From Rotaria sordida (Eukaryota; Rotifera; Eurotatoria; Philodinida; Philodinidae), in NCBI GenBank assembly GCA_905250125.1, contig CAJNOL010000055.1, positions 186,001-250,000 of the forward strand: 64,000 bases of DNA, read 5' to 3'. This document shows, piece by piece, positions 28,517 to 40,192 of the stretch; positions within the stretch are counted from its first letter, which is position 1, and the number at the start of each line of letters is the position of its first letter. The translations under genes were made by a program, and so were the position numbers. Below the pieces are notes generated by a model that was given only the letters and a program-made list of their open reading frames with translations, did not search any database and was not told the origin of the DNA.

Positions 28517-31500
28517 TTATTTTCTTAAGTCTTGCATTAATATGTTCATTAGCTACATTTTTTAAACGTTGTGATATTAAAAAATGTGGAAACATTCCAT
28601 TGGAAAAAATTCCAAAATTTCTCGATCGAGAACAAAGACGTTTATTATCAAAATTACCACGATCAACACAAGCTAAACGAGTAATTTTTCTTTTTCTTTT
28701 TTTTTGTAAATGTCAAATAACTTTTTTTTCTCCTTCGTCTTTAGATTAAAGATCATCAATTAAATGAACATCAATTTACAAGTCAAACATTATGTAAAGT
28801 TTGTTCAAAACCATTATGGGGAATTAATTATCAAGGGTATTTATGTGGATGTAAGTCAAATAAAAAAAAAAAAATCTTTGAAAATTTTTATTTTATTCTA
28901 TTAAATAGATTGTCAACAATCATTTCATCGTGAATGTGCATTAATAAGTGAAAAATGTTCAAAAGATCGAAAAACAAATAGTATTACACATCCTGTTCAA
29001 ATGAAACCACGAAAAACACCAAAACCTAATTCAAGTAAGTTTTTAATATTTTATTTTAAATAGAGTTGATTTCTTTTAATTAATTATTCAATAACAAAAA
29101 ACAAACACTAAACTCTTTCAGAATCCCCATCACGTTCACTCTCAGAATCATTTTCAGCTGACAATCTCATACAACCATTATTTGGTGGTATGCCTTTTTC
29201 ATGTATACAACAAAATATACGACAACAAGTTATTTCACCACAACGAATATTTATACGACGTTCTGTTGGTGGAAGTAATACATTATTTAACGGTATATTG
29301 TACAATTCATATTGTTCTTGTGTTTTGTGTTGTATAATATACAAAATCTTTAGTTCTATGTGTGATGTTTTTGTTTATCTGTATCAGACGATGAAGATGA
29401 ATTTTTTTTATGAAGAGCCGGAATTTTGATTTAATATTTATTTGTTTAGGTCCAACAAGAACTGCAAGTTTAAATGAAGGACGAGCAGGAAGTATTCGTA
29501 AGTTTAATAGAAGATAATAGAATTGAATTTTTATAGAATAAGATTTGTTTTTTTTTTTGTTTTGTCTTCTAGCATATGATAATTATGAAAATGTGTCAGG
29601 TACAAATGAAGGAAATGGTAAGAAGAAATTTCTTGTTTTGTGTTTTGATAATTTAGAAATCAATTTTTTTTTTCGTAGATGTGATAAGTGCAAATTTATT
29701 ATCTATACAAGAACAGAATAAAAATTCAAAGTACAAAAAAAAAAGTTTTTTTTAAGAATATATTAATTTCATATTCATTTATTTATTTTTCGATAGTTTG
29801 GGGCGACGTTTTAGTGATCGACAAGTAGCACCTAATCGACCAGCATCTAAACATCGTTCAAGCAGGTATATACAAATATAAATTTATTTTAATTAACACA
29901 TATAAAATATGATTGATTTCAGTGAAAGCGACGATAGTGATGAGGGGTATTGAAATAATGCTCTTTTTTATTTGTTTCACCCTCATATCCTATTTTCATC
30001 ACATTTTCATTGATTGCATGATACTCGTTATTAAGATCAAAGAGACAGAGAATAATAATTAAATTTAAAAATAAATTCACTACATCAATTTTTTGTTTAA
30101 TTCATTCTGTCTAAACGCATGAGTTGTTAATTTTTATGATTCTAACAATAAAAATTTAACTGACAGAAATTTAATTTTATCCTCATATTGCTGATCAATC
30201 AGCATGTGCTTTTATTCTTATTATGTGTACTAGCCGATACTTTAAAACAACCTGCTTATTTTTTTTTGTTTATTTGTATTAAATTAAAATTATATTATTA
30301 AATATTATATCAATTTTTATTTAGTAATCCACAAATGGGTGGAAATACAATTGATGAACTCCTTAGTCGTGGTGATAGTGATATATCTATTCAACAACAC
30401 GATTTAATAAATCAAAAGTAAGTTCATAGAATTTATAATGATCTTCTAGATGCACTAACGTTTAGCTCGAATAATTTGAATAATAGAATTTTAAAATCAA
30501 AAACATTTGATTACACGTCTCTGCTAGAGACGTCAAGCTTTTAAGATCCCTCGAAAACTGTATGTACGTTAGGGCTGTAGTAGAGAGGTTATGGTAAAAT
30601 GTTCAGTTCTATATCATGACATTTGAGGAAGATCTTCAACAAATATTTGTCAACCTAAAATTCTCTATGGGTCTTCATTCTATATACTCAATTTTTTTCT
30701 TATTTGAAAGAATATCATGATAGGATGGAGAGCATGACAAAGCTCTTTTCTTTTTTGAAGTCTTACTGTTGATGAAGAGAAAAGTTCAATGTCTCGAAAA
30801 ACTCTCACTCGCTATTGGTTACAATGAAATATTTTAAAGAATTCTGTGAAGTACGAACAAGAAAGTATAAATAGAAAAAATATTAAAATGGACCTTCTGC
30901 TTTTTCTACAAATATCATATTTTTTAAGTAGGTGATGACACAAAGCGTCAGACATTTTTGCAAAATATGAGGTGTCGAATACAAAAAAAAACATGTCATT
31001 TAGACAAGATCTGACCTCGTACTATCATCCCATGCATTTATCTTAATTTCGATAATTCTGATGAGAATTAACTGTTTTTTTTATTGAGGGGGCCCTAATG
31101 ATAGTTTTCTGTATCATTCTTTATCTTTAATTGAAACCTTGATAATAGATTTATAAAATTTCATCGAAAAACAACAAACAAGAAAATGATTATAGAGAAT
31201 GAATAATTTTTTTTTTTTTTTTGTTGATTATCTAAAACTTCTTGAATAATTAATACAAATGTTTTCGACTAAAAAAAATATTTGCCGACTAGGATTAATA
31301 TTCTTCATAATTAATGAAAACACTGATCAAATATTCAATTGTTTCTAAGTCAAGATTATGTGCATTTTGTAGGCTCTAATGAGCTATGAATATTCTGAAA
31401 AATAGTTCAAATCCTTAGCTTATTACTGCTAAGATATGTAAGATGAACACTTAATTTCTATATTCTTACTAGAAATCATTTTCATCATATTTTCATTTTT

Positions 31501-34500
31501 CTTTTTTTTTTTTTAAATAATTTAGAATAAGTTCAATTGATACAACAAGTCCTGAAACAGTTACTCAACTAACAACAACATATGGTGATAGTGATCTTGA
31601 AGCTGATGTGAATACATTACCAAATTTAAGTGATTTTATTCCAACTGATGTTCTTCAAGCATTATATCAATCACGTGAATGGAAATTACAAACAACAATA
31701 AATGAATTAATTCATACTGAACGTACACATTTAAAAGGTTTAAAAATAATGAAAAAATGTTTTCGAGAACCAATGGAACGTTTTCCTGGCATGAGTCCTG
31801 TTGAACTTGATTGTATATTTCGAAATCTTGATCATCTTATTGATTTACATAGTAAGATAAAGATTTTGCAAAATAACACGATAATTTTTAACTATCGTTT
31901 TGTGCTTTTGTTTTTCTTTTCAGCTCAATTTAAATATGCATTACGTCAACATCGCGAAGAAGCAAAAGATCATGTTGTTCGTCATATTGGTGATTTAATT
32001 CTTAAATTTGTAAGAATGTTTTTATAAAATACAAACAAACAAATAAACAAATAAATAATTTTTCTTTAGCTTGATCGTGATAAAGGTGAACAATTTGCTC
32101 GTGCATGTGCTTATTTTATTGAAGATCAATCACAAGCATTAAAATTAATTAAAAAGAAAGAACAATCAGCAGATTTTGCATCACTTATGCGAGTAAGTTT
32201 AAACTTCAAATTAATCATGCATCGAACTCGAACACTACTTCGATGTTCAGCTTAGATTTTCAGCAAGTACTCAACTTACTTAGACATATTGTCGAGTATA
32301 TGAGTAATTATCCAAGTATTTCTTGAAGTATACGGACGATGATAGAAGCATTTTAGGGTTCTATCGAGTTTCAAATATTGTTGAAATTTGTGAATTATGA
32401 TCTAAAAGAAGTTTTGAAGTATAGTTGTCAAAATTTGCTCCTCACCCACAGACTGTGATCGATGCTAGTCAAAGAACATCACAGACGTAACTGTAGGAAT
32501 GTTCCAGACCGTAGCAGCTGTAACCTTGGAAACGTGACAGACGCTAGTTAAAGGACATCCAGCCCGTGGCAGACATAACCTTGAGAACGTCATAAGCCGC
32601 GACAGACGTTGGTTAGACACCATCACATATCGTGACAGATGCTAGTCAAAGACCATCACATATTATGACAAACGTAACCTTGAAAACGTCACAGATCGTA
32701 ACAAAAGCCTAAATTAAAAGCAAGCAAGAATTTTTAAAACACATGTGTAAACATCCTAATCATAATTCTTATTGAGCATTTTTTATATTCATTCAGAACA
32801 CATGCCTTAAACACTAAATTTTGAATCTATAAAACGTTCAAAGAGTTTTCTTTAAAAAACAAATTGCACGTTTTCCAGGTGCAAAATTTATCGTTTTAAG
32901 CATCTTTGCACATCTTTTATGATGAAACTAACTGATTTTGATGTAAGTGAAAATGTTCAAACGGAAATCACGACTATGATGTTTAAACACGTTTTCAGAA
33001 ACTCTTATCCGGTTGCCTAACAACACTGCTCCGCCTTCGCATCGCAAACTGTATATCAATAACGTTTCGTTACACTATTTCCTTATCGCATTTCTGAAAG
33101 ATTCAGTAAAAGGATAATGAAGAAGTATGTCCCAAAAATAGATAGAATAAAACAATCTCTCTATGATTAACAACATCATGTTTCATATGTTAATCCCGTA
33201 GAAATTGTGTTAATAGCTTTCATATAGGAAGCCTATATCCCATTATTTTTTAGATCATATATTTCATTCTGTGTAGACTTAGCAGAGATAACCCTAAAAT
33301 CCTTATCTTTCGGTGAATTTCTACTCCATTTTATTAATCGATTGAAAATAATTTCATTTGCGATCGAACTCAAATAATTCGATGTATGTCTATATCAAAT
33401 TGTTTTGGTCGTAATAATGAATTGCTTTTCTTTTTTTTAGGGATGTGAATCAAATCCTTTATGTCGTCGTTTAACATTAAAAGATTATTTACCATCGGTT
33501 ATGACACGTTTTACAAAATTAAAAATGTTATTCGAAGCAATGAAAAAATTTGTTTCGGATGATGAAATTGAAAGTGAAAAATTAAGTAAATGTGTTGAGT
33601 GTGCTGATAACATATTAAAACGTATGAATTATGCACGTTTAAAAAAAGAACAAGAAGCTTTATTAAAACAAATTAAATCAAATCTTGAAACACAAATACC
33701 AAATGATGATAAATCTATGAATTTACAAAATCTTCAAGTAAAACAATAAAAAAAAAACAAATTTTCCAAAAAATTTTATTTATTTATTTTGTTCATTTTA
33801 TTTAAAGGATTGTCTTGAAATAACAAATAATCGTTTAATTTATTCAGGTACATTAAAATTATTACCTGATACAACAACACAAAAAACGGAATTTGAATGT
33901 TGTCTTTTTACGGATATATTTGTTTTTTTTCAAAAAATACCTATACAACCATCGGAACAACGTGGTATTGATGAACCATATCGTTATGTTTTAAAAGAAC
34001 ATCAACGTGATGCTAATATTGGACGTCATACACGACCACGAGCAGCTGTACCTGGTGCACGATATACTGCAGCACAAAATTTTATTTTAACACCTATTAT
34101 TCGACTCGAACATTTATTAATTAAGAAGAAAGCATGTGGAGGTAATTATATTTCGAAAAGAAATTCGTTAAAAAATTGAAATTTTTTAACATTTCTTTTT
34201 TCATACTATTCAAAATACGTTTAAAGGTATCTTTCAAATTGATATATGAGATTGAATAAAGAACCATATTTAATCGATGTTAATACTCACTTGTACATAA
34301 ATTATTAATAGATGAAAAAAATATTCGTGAAAATTCTCTTTTTTTTTTGTTTTTTGAATAATCGTCTATATTTATTCCCTCAATAGTTGTTTACAAAAAG
34401 ATTACATTTGTTTTTTTTAGGTGCTCGCTCGTTTTATGTTATTGATACTGATAAAAAACAATTAATTGAAGTTGAAGCTAATTCAAAAGATGATCTCGAA

Positions 34501-37500
34501 AAGTACATAAAACATTTTTCTTTTTCATATATTTCAAATTCTATATATCTTTCTTTTTTATTTATAGATGGTTAGAATGGATTGAAAAAGCTCGAAAACC
34601 ATTTGAAAAATCAAAATCATCTATTTCATCATCCACTGACAAGAGTTTAAATCCATCTATTACTTCTCAATCAGCAGCTTCATTATCATCATCAAAATCA
34701 ACAACTCGGTAAACAAAAACCAAAAAAGAAAATTTTTTAAAATTTAATCAATTTTTTAAAAAAAATTCTAATTATAGATCAGCAATTCTTGAAGAGCAAG
34801 CAAATATTCAATTAGTTGAACCAAATCAAGTTAAAATAATTGAAAAACAAACATTAATTGAAGATACACCAGAATCATTATTAAATGCAATTCTTGAGAA
34901 AGACAAAGAATTAAAACGTTTATTACATGAAAAAGAAATGCTTCTTTCACGTCTTCTCAACATTCCTGAAAATCAAATTAATGATATACCAGGACATGTA
35001 AGAATCAATCTAAACATATACCATTTTAGGCAAAAATGAGATATATCTACCTTTCATTTTTTACAAGAAGTATTTTTCTGAATAAATTCTTTTTCCAGAG
35101 AACTATGTAAAAATCATAGCTCTTTCAACTGACTATTAATTGAAAAGTAATTAGCGAATATCTCACTAACTATACGAGATAAAAATTTGAAAACTTCAAG
35201 ATAGACTCTACGGCATGAGCCACATCTATGATGAAATTTTCAGGTATATTGTACTTCAAAAAACGGTTTTCTAGAGATTCTGAAGAAGTATTTGCACAGT
35301 TTGGAATAGGTTTTAAACTTCTCATTCTGTTATAAGAGTATTTTTTCGTGCTTTGCTACGTTACTAACATATATGTATTCTTTTTAAACTACAGATTGCA
35401 TTAACACATAAATTGAAACCAAATTCATCATTAGAAGCAATAACAAATGCTGCTAGTTATCGTAAATATATAGCTTTGATTTTTTCTTTTCTGTCTTTAT
35501 AAAAATGATTTTTTGTTTTAAATATTTATTTAGATAATCAATTAATACAAGCAATAGGTCAAAGACAAAATCGAGCAGCAGAAGACAAAAAAGTATCATC
35601 ACTTGAAGTTCAGTCATTATGGACACCATTAACTGAACTTGGTGAACAACTTACTTTAGCTTTGGTATTTCAATTAATAACAAAAAAAAAAGAAAAAAAA
35701 AAGAAAATTTGTATTTTAATTTTTAGAAATTAACAAATCAACAAAAACAAGAAGGACCTTTATTACGTGAATATCGTTTACAAGTTTCAGATACTGAAAA
35801 TCCAATTTTACGACAAAATAGTAATTCAAGTAGTATATTTAATGTAACACCATCAATGATTAGTAGAACATCTCAAATATATTCAGATTTAAAAGATTCA
35901 TTATCAATGTCATCTCTTCATTCATCTGAATCACTTGGTTCAGTTGCAATACCATCACAAACACAAACATTTAATGAATTAATAAATTTTGATCCACGAT
36001 CACCATCATTACCTAGTGAACAATTATCATCTATAACTGATTTAGACGAAACTATGAAATCACCATTATCATCATCATCATCATCATCAAAACCTAAATC
36101 ACAACAATTACATATGGCAACAGAAGTTATTGAACGTTATGATGAAGGAGTATTTGATGATGGTAATACAAGTCAAGCAGAAGAAGATGAAAATAATAGT
36201 GCTGTTATGGCTGATAGTGACGATGAAGATGAAATTGAGCATTTTGATTCAACTGATAGTATTATTGTTTCTGTTGAGAATGCTCGACAACAATCAAATG
36301 ATTGTTTATTACAAACAAATAATATTCAAACTAATTTGGATAATTCAAATAATAATTCAACAGAAGCTCAAACAGTTAATTTTGGTAAAATTTATATATT
36401 TTTTTCATTAGTTATATAAACCTATAGATTGTAATCAGACTATTAGACCCTTGATTGTATGATCATCTAAAAACATTTTTAGTTATTTATTAGTGCATTA
36501 AAGAAACCCCCTTTTCTTTTTTAGCCATTTCTGGTTCTCGAACAAGGTACAAACGATCCGCCTGAAACTTTTAGCACGGATAGAGCATCCAAAAATAAGA
36601 AGACACATAGTTCAGGAAAAAAATTTAAAGAAGGTTTTCATGGTCGTTTTTCTCGGAGAAACCATGTTGTCTCTCTAACCTTATCCGATCGAGCTGAACA
36701 CTGTTTTTTTGAGACACCCTAGACTTTATCTCGGAAGTGATTTTAAACTTTTTCAAAAATCGGTGTGTTAGCACTCAGAACTCTATGAATCTGAATAGGA
36801 AATGGTCGATTTTGCTCCTTAAGAATACTTTTATCAGACAAAATTAAAGAGAAGTCATAAGCAGATCCGATGTCATCCTATGAAAAACAAGAAGTGTCTG
36901 GATTTAGTAAGTTCTGAATTAAATGAAACTCTCAAAAGTACAACTTCACTCATAGAGCCCTCGGAACTCAAGCAACTCTAAGAACTCAAGATTTGTTGAA
37001 ATTTAGATAACAAATTTACCGTAACATTTCAAACACATATGACACCATCGGGCTTTGCTTACCGACAAATTTTACACAGCTGCAGTGATATCTTGCATCC
37101 AGAAAATCTGGATACTAGAAATGCCATAAGAGATAACAAATATACGATATAACCTTTTCTGTAGATATTCAAATATGAGTATGGCTGTATGTGCAGAGAG
37201 AACTGAAATTCATACCCTTCCAAGAGTTCCGTGAGCGCAATTACGCTTCTGAGGGTTTCATGAATTCAGAACTCAGAGACTCTTGGGCAAAGTGGTAGAG
37301 CCAATAGTTCTCTGCAAAATGAAATTTCTTCCAGCTCTCTAGGACGTTTTTTGGCCGAGATAGATCAATCTTACGAAGGACATAAAAGTTACTTTCTCTG
37401 TTATGTCGTATAGAAACATAATTTTTATGCATTTCGTAAAGTTGATGTATCTCGATCAAAAAACGTTGTAGCGAACTGAAAGACGTTTCATTTTGTAGAG

Positions 37501-37835
37501 CATTGTTTGTTCTATCATTCTGGATAATTCAAACGGAATTCTAGGACATAAAAAACTTGAGTTTCACTTTTTCAGAGACCCGATCTTTGGAAAACTAATA
37601 ATTATTTTCATTGTCAAAGATTCTTATTAACATTTACGGCAGTAGAAAAAAGATTGTAAATAAACCTAGTCGAATAATTTTGATAAACCACTGTATACAT
37701 TGATTTTAATAAACACTGTGTCTATTTTATTTTTTAGACATCTTTGAAGAAGTTTATGACAATGTAAACTCTAATGATCCTTCAATGAATAATGATAATG
37801 ACAAAACTACATTACGCAATGCCAGCGATGCGTGA
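16950..37835 (+). CDS. RGS-type Rho guanine nucleotide exchange factor (RhoGEF2/PDZ-RhoGEF/LARG family)
   Basis: Thirty-seven exons, 5004 nt, 1667 residues: 16950-16963, 17021-17058, 17132-17280, 20225-20282, 24764-24996, 25075-25212, 26111-26212, 26324-26497, 26736-26753, 26883-26936, 26987-27019, 27067-27195, 27267-27374, 27441-27615, 28331-28463, 28530-28680, 28745-28850, 28909-29034, 29122-29292, 29450-29497, 29573-29617, 29679-29730, 29797-29865, 29923-29946, 30325-30417, 31526-31851, 31924-32009, 32070-32192, 33441-33737, 33808-34141, 34421-34502, 34568-34708, 34778-34997, 35395-35461, 35534-35664, 35727-36384, 37738-37835. All phases agree. The protein should activate RhoA downstream of G12/13-coupled receptors and shape the actomyosin cortex. 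Domains: PDZ about 20-97 (FGYGLTVSGDNPVYV, DQIIKVNGTRVTH), coiled coil about 150-210, RGS-like about 340-560, C1 zinc finger 573-621 (H-x12-C-x2-C-x13-C-x2-C-x4-H-x2-C-x6-C, one residue shorter than usual at the end), DH about 868-1075, PH about 1092-1240, then a Ser/Asp/Glu-rich tail. A C1 between RGS and DH is the layout I recall for fly RhoGEF2; vertebrate ARHGEF11/12 lack it. Exons 9 (18 nt) and 24 (24 nt) are microexons. The chosen ATG is the first in a good frame; earlier 5' exons cannot be excluded. Confidence 0.93.
17375..18013 (-). CDS. hypothetical 212-residue protein nested antisense in RhoGEF2 intron 3
   Basis: A single uninterrupted frame of 212 codons on the strand opposite the host gene, wholly inside the intron between exons 3 and 4. 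Codon choice (A/T-ending, CGT/CGA Arg, TCA Ser) matches the confident genes. An AATAAA reads on the minus strand at 17294-17289, 81 nt past the stop, which fits an independent transcript. The N-terminal two thirds are polar and rich in Ser, Asn, Gln and Ile and look disordered. The C-terminal third (about 140-212) looks folded, with alternating beta-like stretches (LKFYSTTLFIFPKQ, KFITEIRYIPEHITIRYKT) followed by a helix (LELLAAATLTSS). There is no signal peptide, membrane segment or family I recognise. Its stop lies 94 bases from the host exon 3 donor. Confidence 0.6.
   Translation of the reverse strand: MATEHYQPSSKSTYAPFSSIQYPTLSKFQSSIPINPSQSNSKNHQIPIIKDLRRINLLNELNTFQQNKTRIQETVEVIPQPVSCERIFYTYTNDHTDLRSRESIQLDQNISKHSTNSNQIYTNNNSSKLFHNNKYDQRFKLKFYSTTLFIFPKQRNEKFITEIRYIPEHITIRYKTTLELLAAATLTSSIHEHYYQNIHDFYHIAKDIFYRI
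21746..21755. other. assembly gap (10 N)
   Basis: Ten ambiguous bases sit in RhoGEF2 intron 4, directly after a (TCATCA)-type run. It is a scaffold join or unresolved simple repeat whose true length is unknown. No coding exon is affected in my model. Confidence 0.98.
22381..23502 (+). CDS. alternative first exon of RhoGEF2, or nested single-exon gene
   Basis: An open frame of 373 codons in the host intron between exons 4 and 5, same strand. It opens ATGGCCACC in an A-rich context. The product is almost entirely polar (Ser, Thr, Asn, Pro, Arg) and probably disordered, with a poly-Asn run from an (AAT)n tract near 22672-22698. Near residues 285-310 there is a helical segment (IERQISNITGRVSQLHDSFL). 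Two readings fit. Either it stops at TAA 23500-23502, or it splices at a donor GCAG/GTAAAT after 23494, leaving phase 1, exactly the phase needed by host exon 5 at 24764 (GCT for the joined codon instead of TCT). The second reading gives an isoform with a new 371-residue N-terminus and only the C-terminal part of the PDZ. No AATAAA is close behind the stop, which favours splicing. Confidence 0.65.
   Translation: MATAISVRIPAGKLGTVRVDRTIDVYPASITNDENNFNSKSATSCIPTMASHRQLPKTTRTESPIPFIIDHNEQEQQNEEHCYVPITKWIDNTNGNNNNNNNKNNNLDDEQMSDIAVIYSLVRHASKCRTSSPPKIIVSPTSTNNNNISRSNINKICTLEAPLTPVVTHTSKQAQIKTLSSTRSTINSIPTSTSVSTSTPSYLDTSLSPPIPSSVRIQSSTSFTSHDRPTIPIIAIKPRPYSFRTSNYSQNEISKIQTNTNNNDTNTSQPVRSRRSFRTAPRNVIERQISNITGRVSQLHDSFLARLSDLTSSTSNRHRNRSLSSIHSQTVNTNNVNETDLRLIQNTRHQRRSVKPRPKSETYDDHHRVNAGK
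25605..25851. repeat. hairpin (foldback) element in RhoGEF2 intron 6
   Basis: The left half (25605-about 25720) is the imperfect reverse complement of the right half (about 25735-25851). The cleanest arm pairs AAATTCACAAGTTTTGAA near 25664-25681 with TTCAAAACTTGTGAATTT near 25774-25791. The arms of about 115 bp leave almost no spacer. This is the shape of a non-autonomous inverted-repeat element. No target-site duplication was identified. Confidence 0.65.
27921..28184 (+). CDS. 87-residue ORF in RhoGEF2 intron 14, unlike its surroundings
   Basis: An open frame of 87 codons lies in the 715-bp intron between exons 14 and 15. An in-frame TAG is eight codons upstream, and AATAAA sits at 28235-28240, 51 nt after the stop. 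Base composition is clearly richer in G+C than neighbouring introns, and codons such as CTG, GTC, GAC and CAG are used more freely than in the host exons. The product is acidic, without signal or membrane segment, and looks folded (ELDFLACSIQELDKTF, then GWENLPRYYIELFKI, then SGSKNDTQGDIPADCEDLFF). I do not recognise it. It could be a young insertion, part of a mobile element, or a retrocopy. Confidence 0.4.
   Translation: MVYTELDFLACSIQELDKTFQEVPDFDLLTLDYPRKGQGWENLPRYYIELFKIQSRPVRDGDKYLVESGSKNDTQGDIPADCEDLFF
32440..32715. repeat. degenerate tandem array in RhoGEF2 intron 28
   Basis: About 275 bases consist of related units of roughly 33 bp built on the phrases CGTGACAGACGCTAGT, CAAAGACCATCACA and GTAACCTTGAAAACGTCACA, which alternate. 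About eight or nine units can be followed, each diverged by several substitutions. The array is richer in G+C and CpG than the rest of the intron. It could be a decayed minisatellite or the internal repeat of a mobile element. Confidence 0.7.
35005..35385 (-). mobile_element. dispersed element, copy A (RhoGEF2 intron 33)
   Basis: This stretch matches, in reverse complement and with moderate divergence, the stretch at about 41765-42165 inside a KIF9 intron. Shared landmarks on the minus strand are GAATGAGAAGTT, CTGAAAATTTCATCATAGATG, TAGAGTCTATCTTGA and GATATTCGCTAATTACTTTT. No ORF is present, so it is a non-autonomous copy. Boundaries are approximate. Confidence 0.75.
36385..37737 (+). other. 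large intron 36 of RhoGEF2 with foreign-looking interior
   Basis: This 1.35 kb intron is much richer in G+C from about 36535 to 37600 than adjoining introns, which suggests an insertion. Open frames within it (for example 37241-37459, minus) do not resemble known proteins and lack host-like codon bias. I could not find matching terminal repeats. Confidence 0.4.
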
Positions 37836-38777
37836 ATGGTTTTTTTTTTGAATGAATGATGATTTATCTCTTATTCTTTGGTGCTCTCTTTTTTCGCCAT
37901 GATTTATTGTCTGATTTTGTTTTTTCTTTTTTTTTTTGAAATTCTATGCACATTGATTAGACATTAATTTGATTACATATATATACACTTATATATATAT
38001 CTATATATCTATATACACAAATACGCTATGTTGGCCTGTTTTTAATACGCTTTTTAACAAAAAACAAACAATTTTTGTCTTTTCTGATTAATGATGTCCG
38101 CCGCGATACCATCCAGATCAAAACATCAATCATATTCTGTGCTAAATCTTCTGCTTTTTTGTCAACTGAAGAAAAAAATACAACTAAAATATATTCGAAG
38201 AATTTTTTGTGTATTTTTACGCGTTTGCTTGTTCTTCGTCTTTTGTGTATAGTTTTTTTCTTTTCTTTTCTTTTCTTTTGGTTGGCAGCTATGCACATCT
38301 TTCTTTCTTTCTACTTTTACTCGCAACGAACCTTTTGTGCGGATTCTCGCGCTCTCTGTACACAAACGGTGTGTGAGAATGTTGATTATTTTGTTTTTAC
38401 GTTGTTCTTTCTCTCTCTTTTACAAATGGCGGATTGATGAATGTGTCGTTTTTTTTCTTGAAGTATATATATATATATATTTTTTGCTTGTTGCTGCCTT
38501 CCACTTTGTCATCAACAAAAAAAAATAAATAAAAGTCAATAAGTAGCGAATCATTTTTTATTGATTTATTATGAAGAATTGAAACAAGACAATACAAAAA
38601 CAAACTTTGTTTTTTTATTTTTCTTAATTTGGGAAGAATAATAAAGCCTTTATTTAGAATTCTGTAAAGAGAAATTATTGAAGAGAAAAAATAACAAGGT
38701 CACCAAAACAGTCGGGAACTTTTAAGATAGGAATGAAATTAATGAGTTTATTTTACTTGTTTTCTTAATCATCGGTT

Positions 38778-39529
38778 CACAGTGGATAGCAACGTGGACA
38801 TTTGGTGAAATAATGAAAGTGATATTTTTTGTGATTTGAATAATGTCCAATATACTTTGGTCAATGGACGACTTTTTGATTTAAAAAAAATTCTACCTTT
38901 TTAAGGGCTTGGGAAAAAATCCTAGGCTCAAAAAATTGGCCAAGTTTCGGTCATCTTAGAGGAAAGTGTCTTTTTCCAAATAAAATAGAAAGACCTACGA
39001 AATAAATCGTAAAGCTTTTGTTGTATCGTTCTATATGAAAAACTTTGTTCTAATAGTGTTTCAGTTAGAAAAAGTAAATACGCTTTCTGAACTAACAGTT
39101 TTCTAAAAAGACATGTTCCATGTAGTCAATGCACGCAATTTAGCACAGTTCCAAACTCGATGCAACTTTCACAGAGTGTTTTTCTTTGTCTAATATGTCT
39201 ACTCAGTTAGCATTAATGCTCATGAGCTGAGATAAAAGTTTTTCGCGTTCTTTGGATTCTGAAGTACTTTAACAGCAAAATAAAGACATATTTGGAATCA
39301 ATACAGAAAACCGTATCGAATAATGTGAAATTTGTTAGTTTTTAAAATAAAACTTTTTCCAACAAAAGTTAAATGTAAGGATTTCCTCATGCATTTTCCA
39401 TCGCAAAATGTTCTTTTATAAAATTTACTTTTTGTTTTGAGTGCTGAAATTTAATGTTTCTATGAGAAAAATAAGTTTTTGATAGAAAATAAGTCTTGTC
39501 CACGTGCTCTATAGAAATTGTCCACTGTG
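38778..39529. mobile_element. putative non-autonomous DNA transposon, CACAGTGG termini
   Basis: The left end reads CACAGTGGATAGCAACGTGGACA and the right end is its imperfect inverse, TGTCCACGTG...TCCACTGTG, enclosing about 750 bp without a usable ORF. The ends resemble those of Tc1/mariner-type elements. A TA target duplication is not evident. Confidence 0.5.
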
Positions 39530-39541
39530 TGATTCATTTAT

Positions 39542-40070
39542 AGTGCTGTTCAAAAGTGAGAGAACAAGTTAATTTTGATTTTTTCTATGATTCCAAGTAT
39601 CTAACTAAAGTCAAAAAAGTGACATGGATAGCTTGTGAAGGTCTCTATCAGACGCCTGATATATCGAGGTTTCGTAGTTCGACTGTATGAGGAAAAAGAC
39701 ATTATGAAAATTCGTCACGTTTTTTACGACTTTTCCTGATCAAGTTACAAGCATCATTTATCAAAAAATCGCTAAAAAAATGCATTGATTTTTGTTTTTT
39801 CTAATGCTTATTACTACATAAGGGAGATCGTAAAAACGGCAACGTCTTCTCATTTTGCTTAGAATTTTGTACTCTTTCAGATGGAACTGTTGAAAAACGA
39901 ACTCTCGTAACATATTTTCAACATAGTCCAATATGAAACCTTGATATATAGTGTATCTGATAGAGAATTTCATTGATTAATTATATCATCTATTGAATTT
40001 TAGTTAGGTACTCAACATTAGAGAAGAAAAAAGTCAAAATTAACTTATCTGTATAGTTTTCAGCAGTACT
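39542..40070. mobile_element. foldback element with about 150-bp inverted repeats
   Basis: The left arm (AGTGCTGTTCAAAAG..., with AAGTTAATTTTGA and CTCTATCAGA further in) is mirrored by the right arm (...TCTGATAGAG, TCAAAATTAACTT, CAGCAGTACT). The arms of about 150 bp enclose about 230 bp of unique sequence. No transposase is encoded. The right end overlaps the likely polyadenylation signal of KIF9. Confidence 0.75.
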
Positions 40071-40192
40071 TTATTTGGATACATAACACAATTTGAATTA
40101 AATAAAATGAGATGAGAACATTTAGTCGGTTAGAATCGCTCTGTTACACACACATTTAGAAAAAAAAATAGAAAATTGAATCGTTTTTTGTT

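Larger units (their letters stand above)
37836..40192. other. convergent spacer between RhoGEF2 and KIF9
   Basis: No gene is supported. It contains AT microsatellites (37980-38020 and 38463-38480), an AATAAA at 38524-38529 that may serve RhoGEF2, and two inverted-repeat elements listed separately (38778-39529 and 39542-40070). The AATAAA for KIF9 reads on the minus strand at 40075-40070. Confidence 0.5.

Noticed and set aside
37241..37459. 72-codon minus-strand frame in RhoGEF2 intron 36
   Set aside because: No family resemblance and no start context; treated as part of an inserted, non-coding block.
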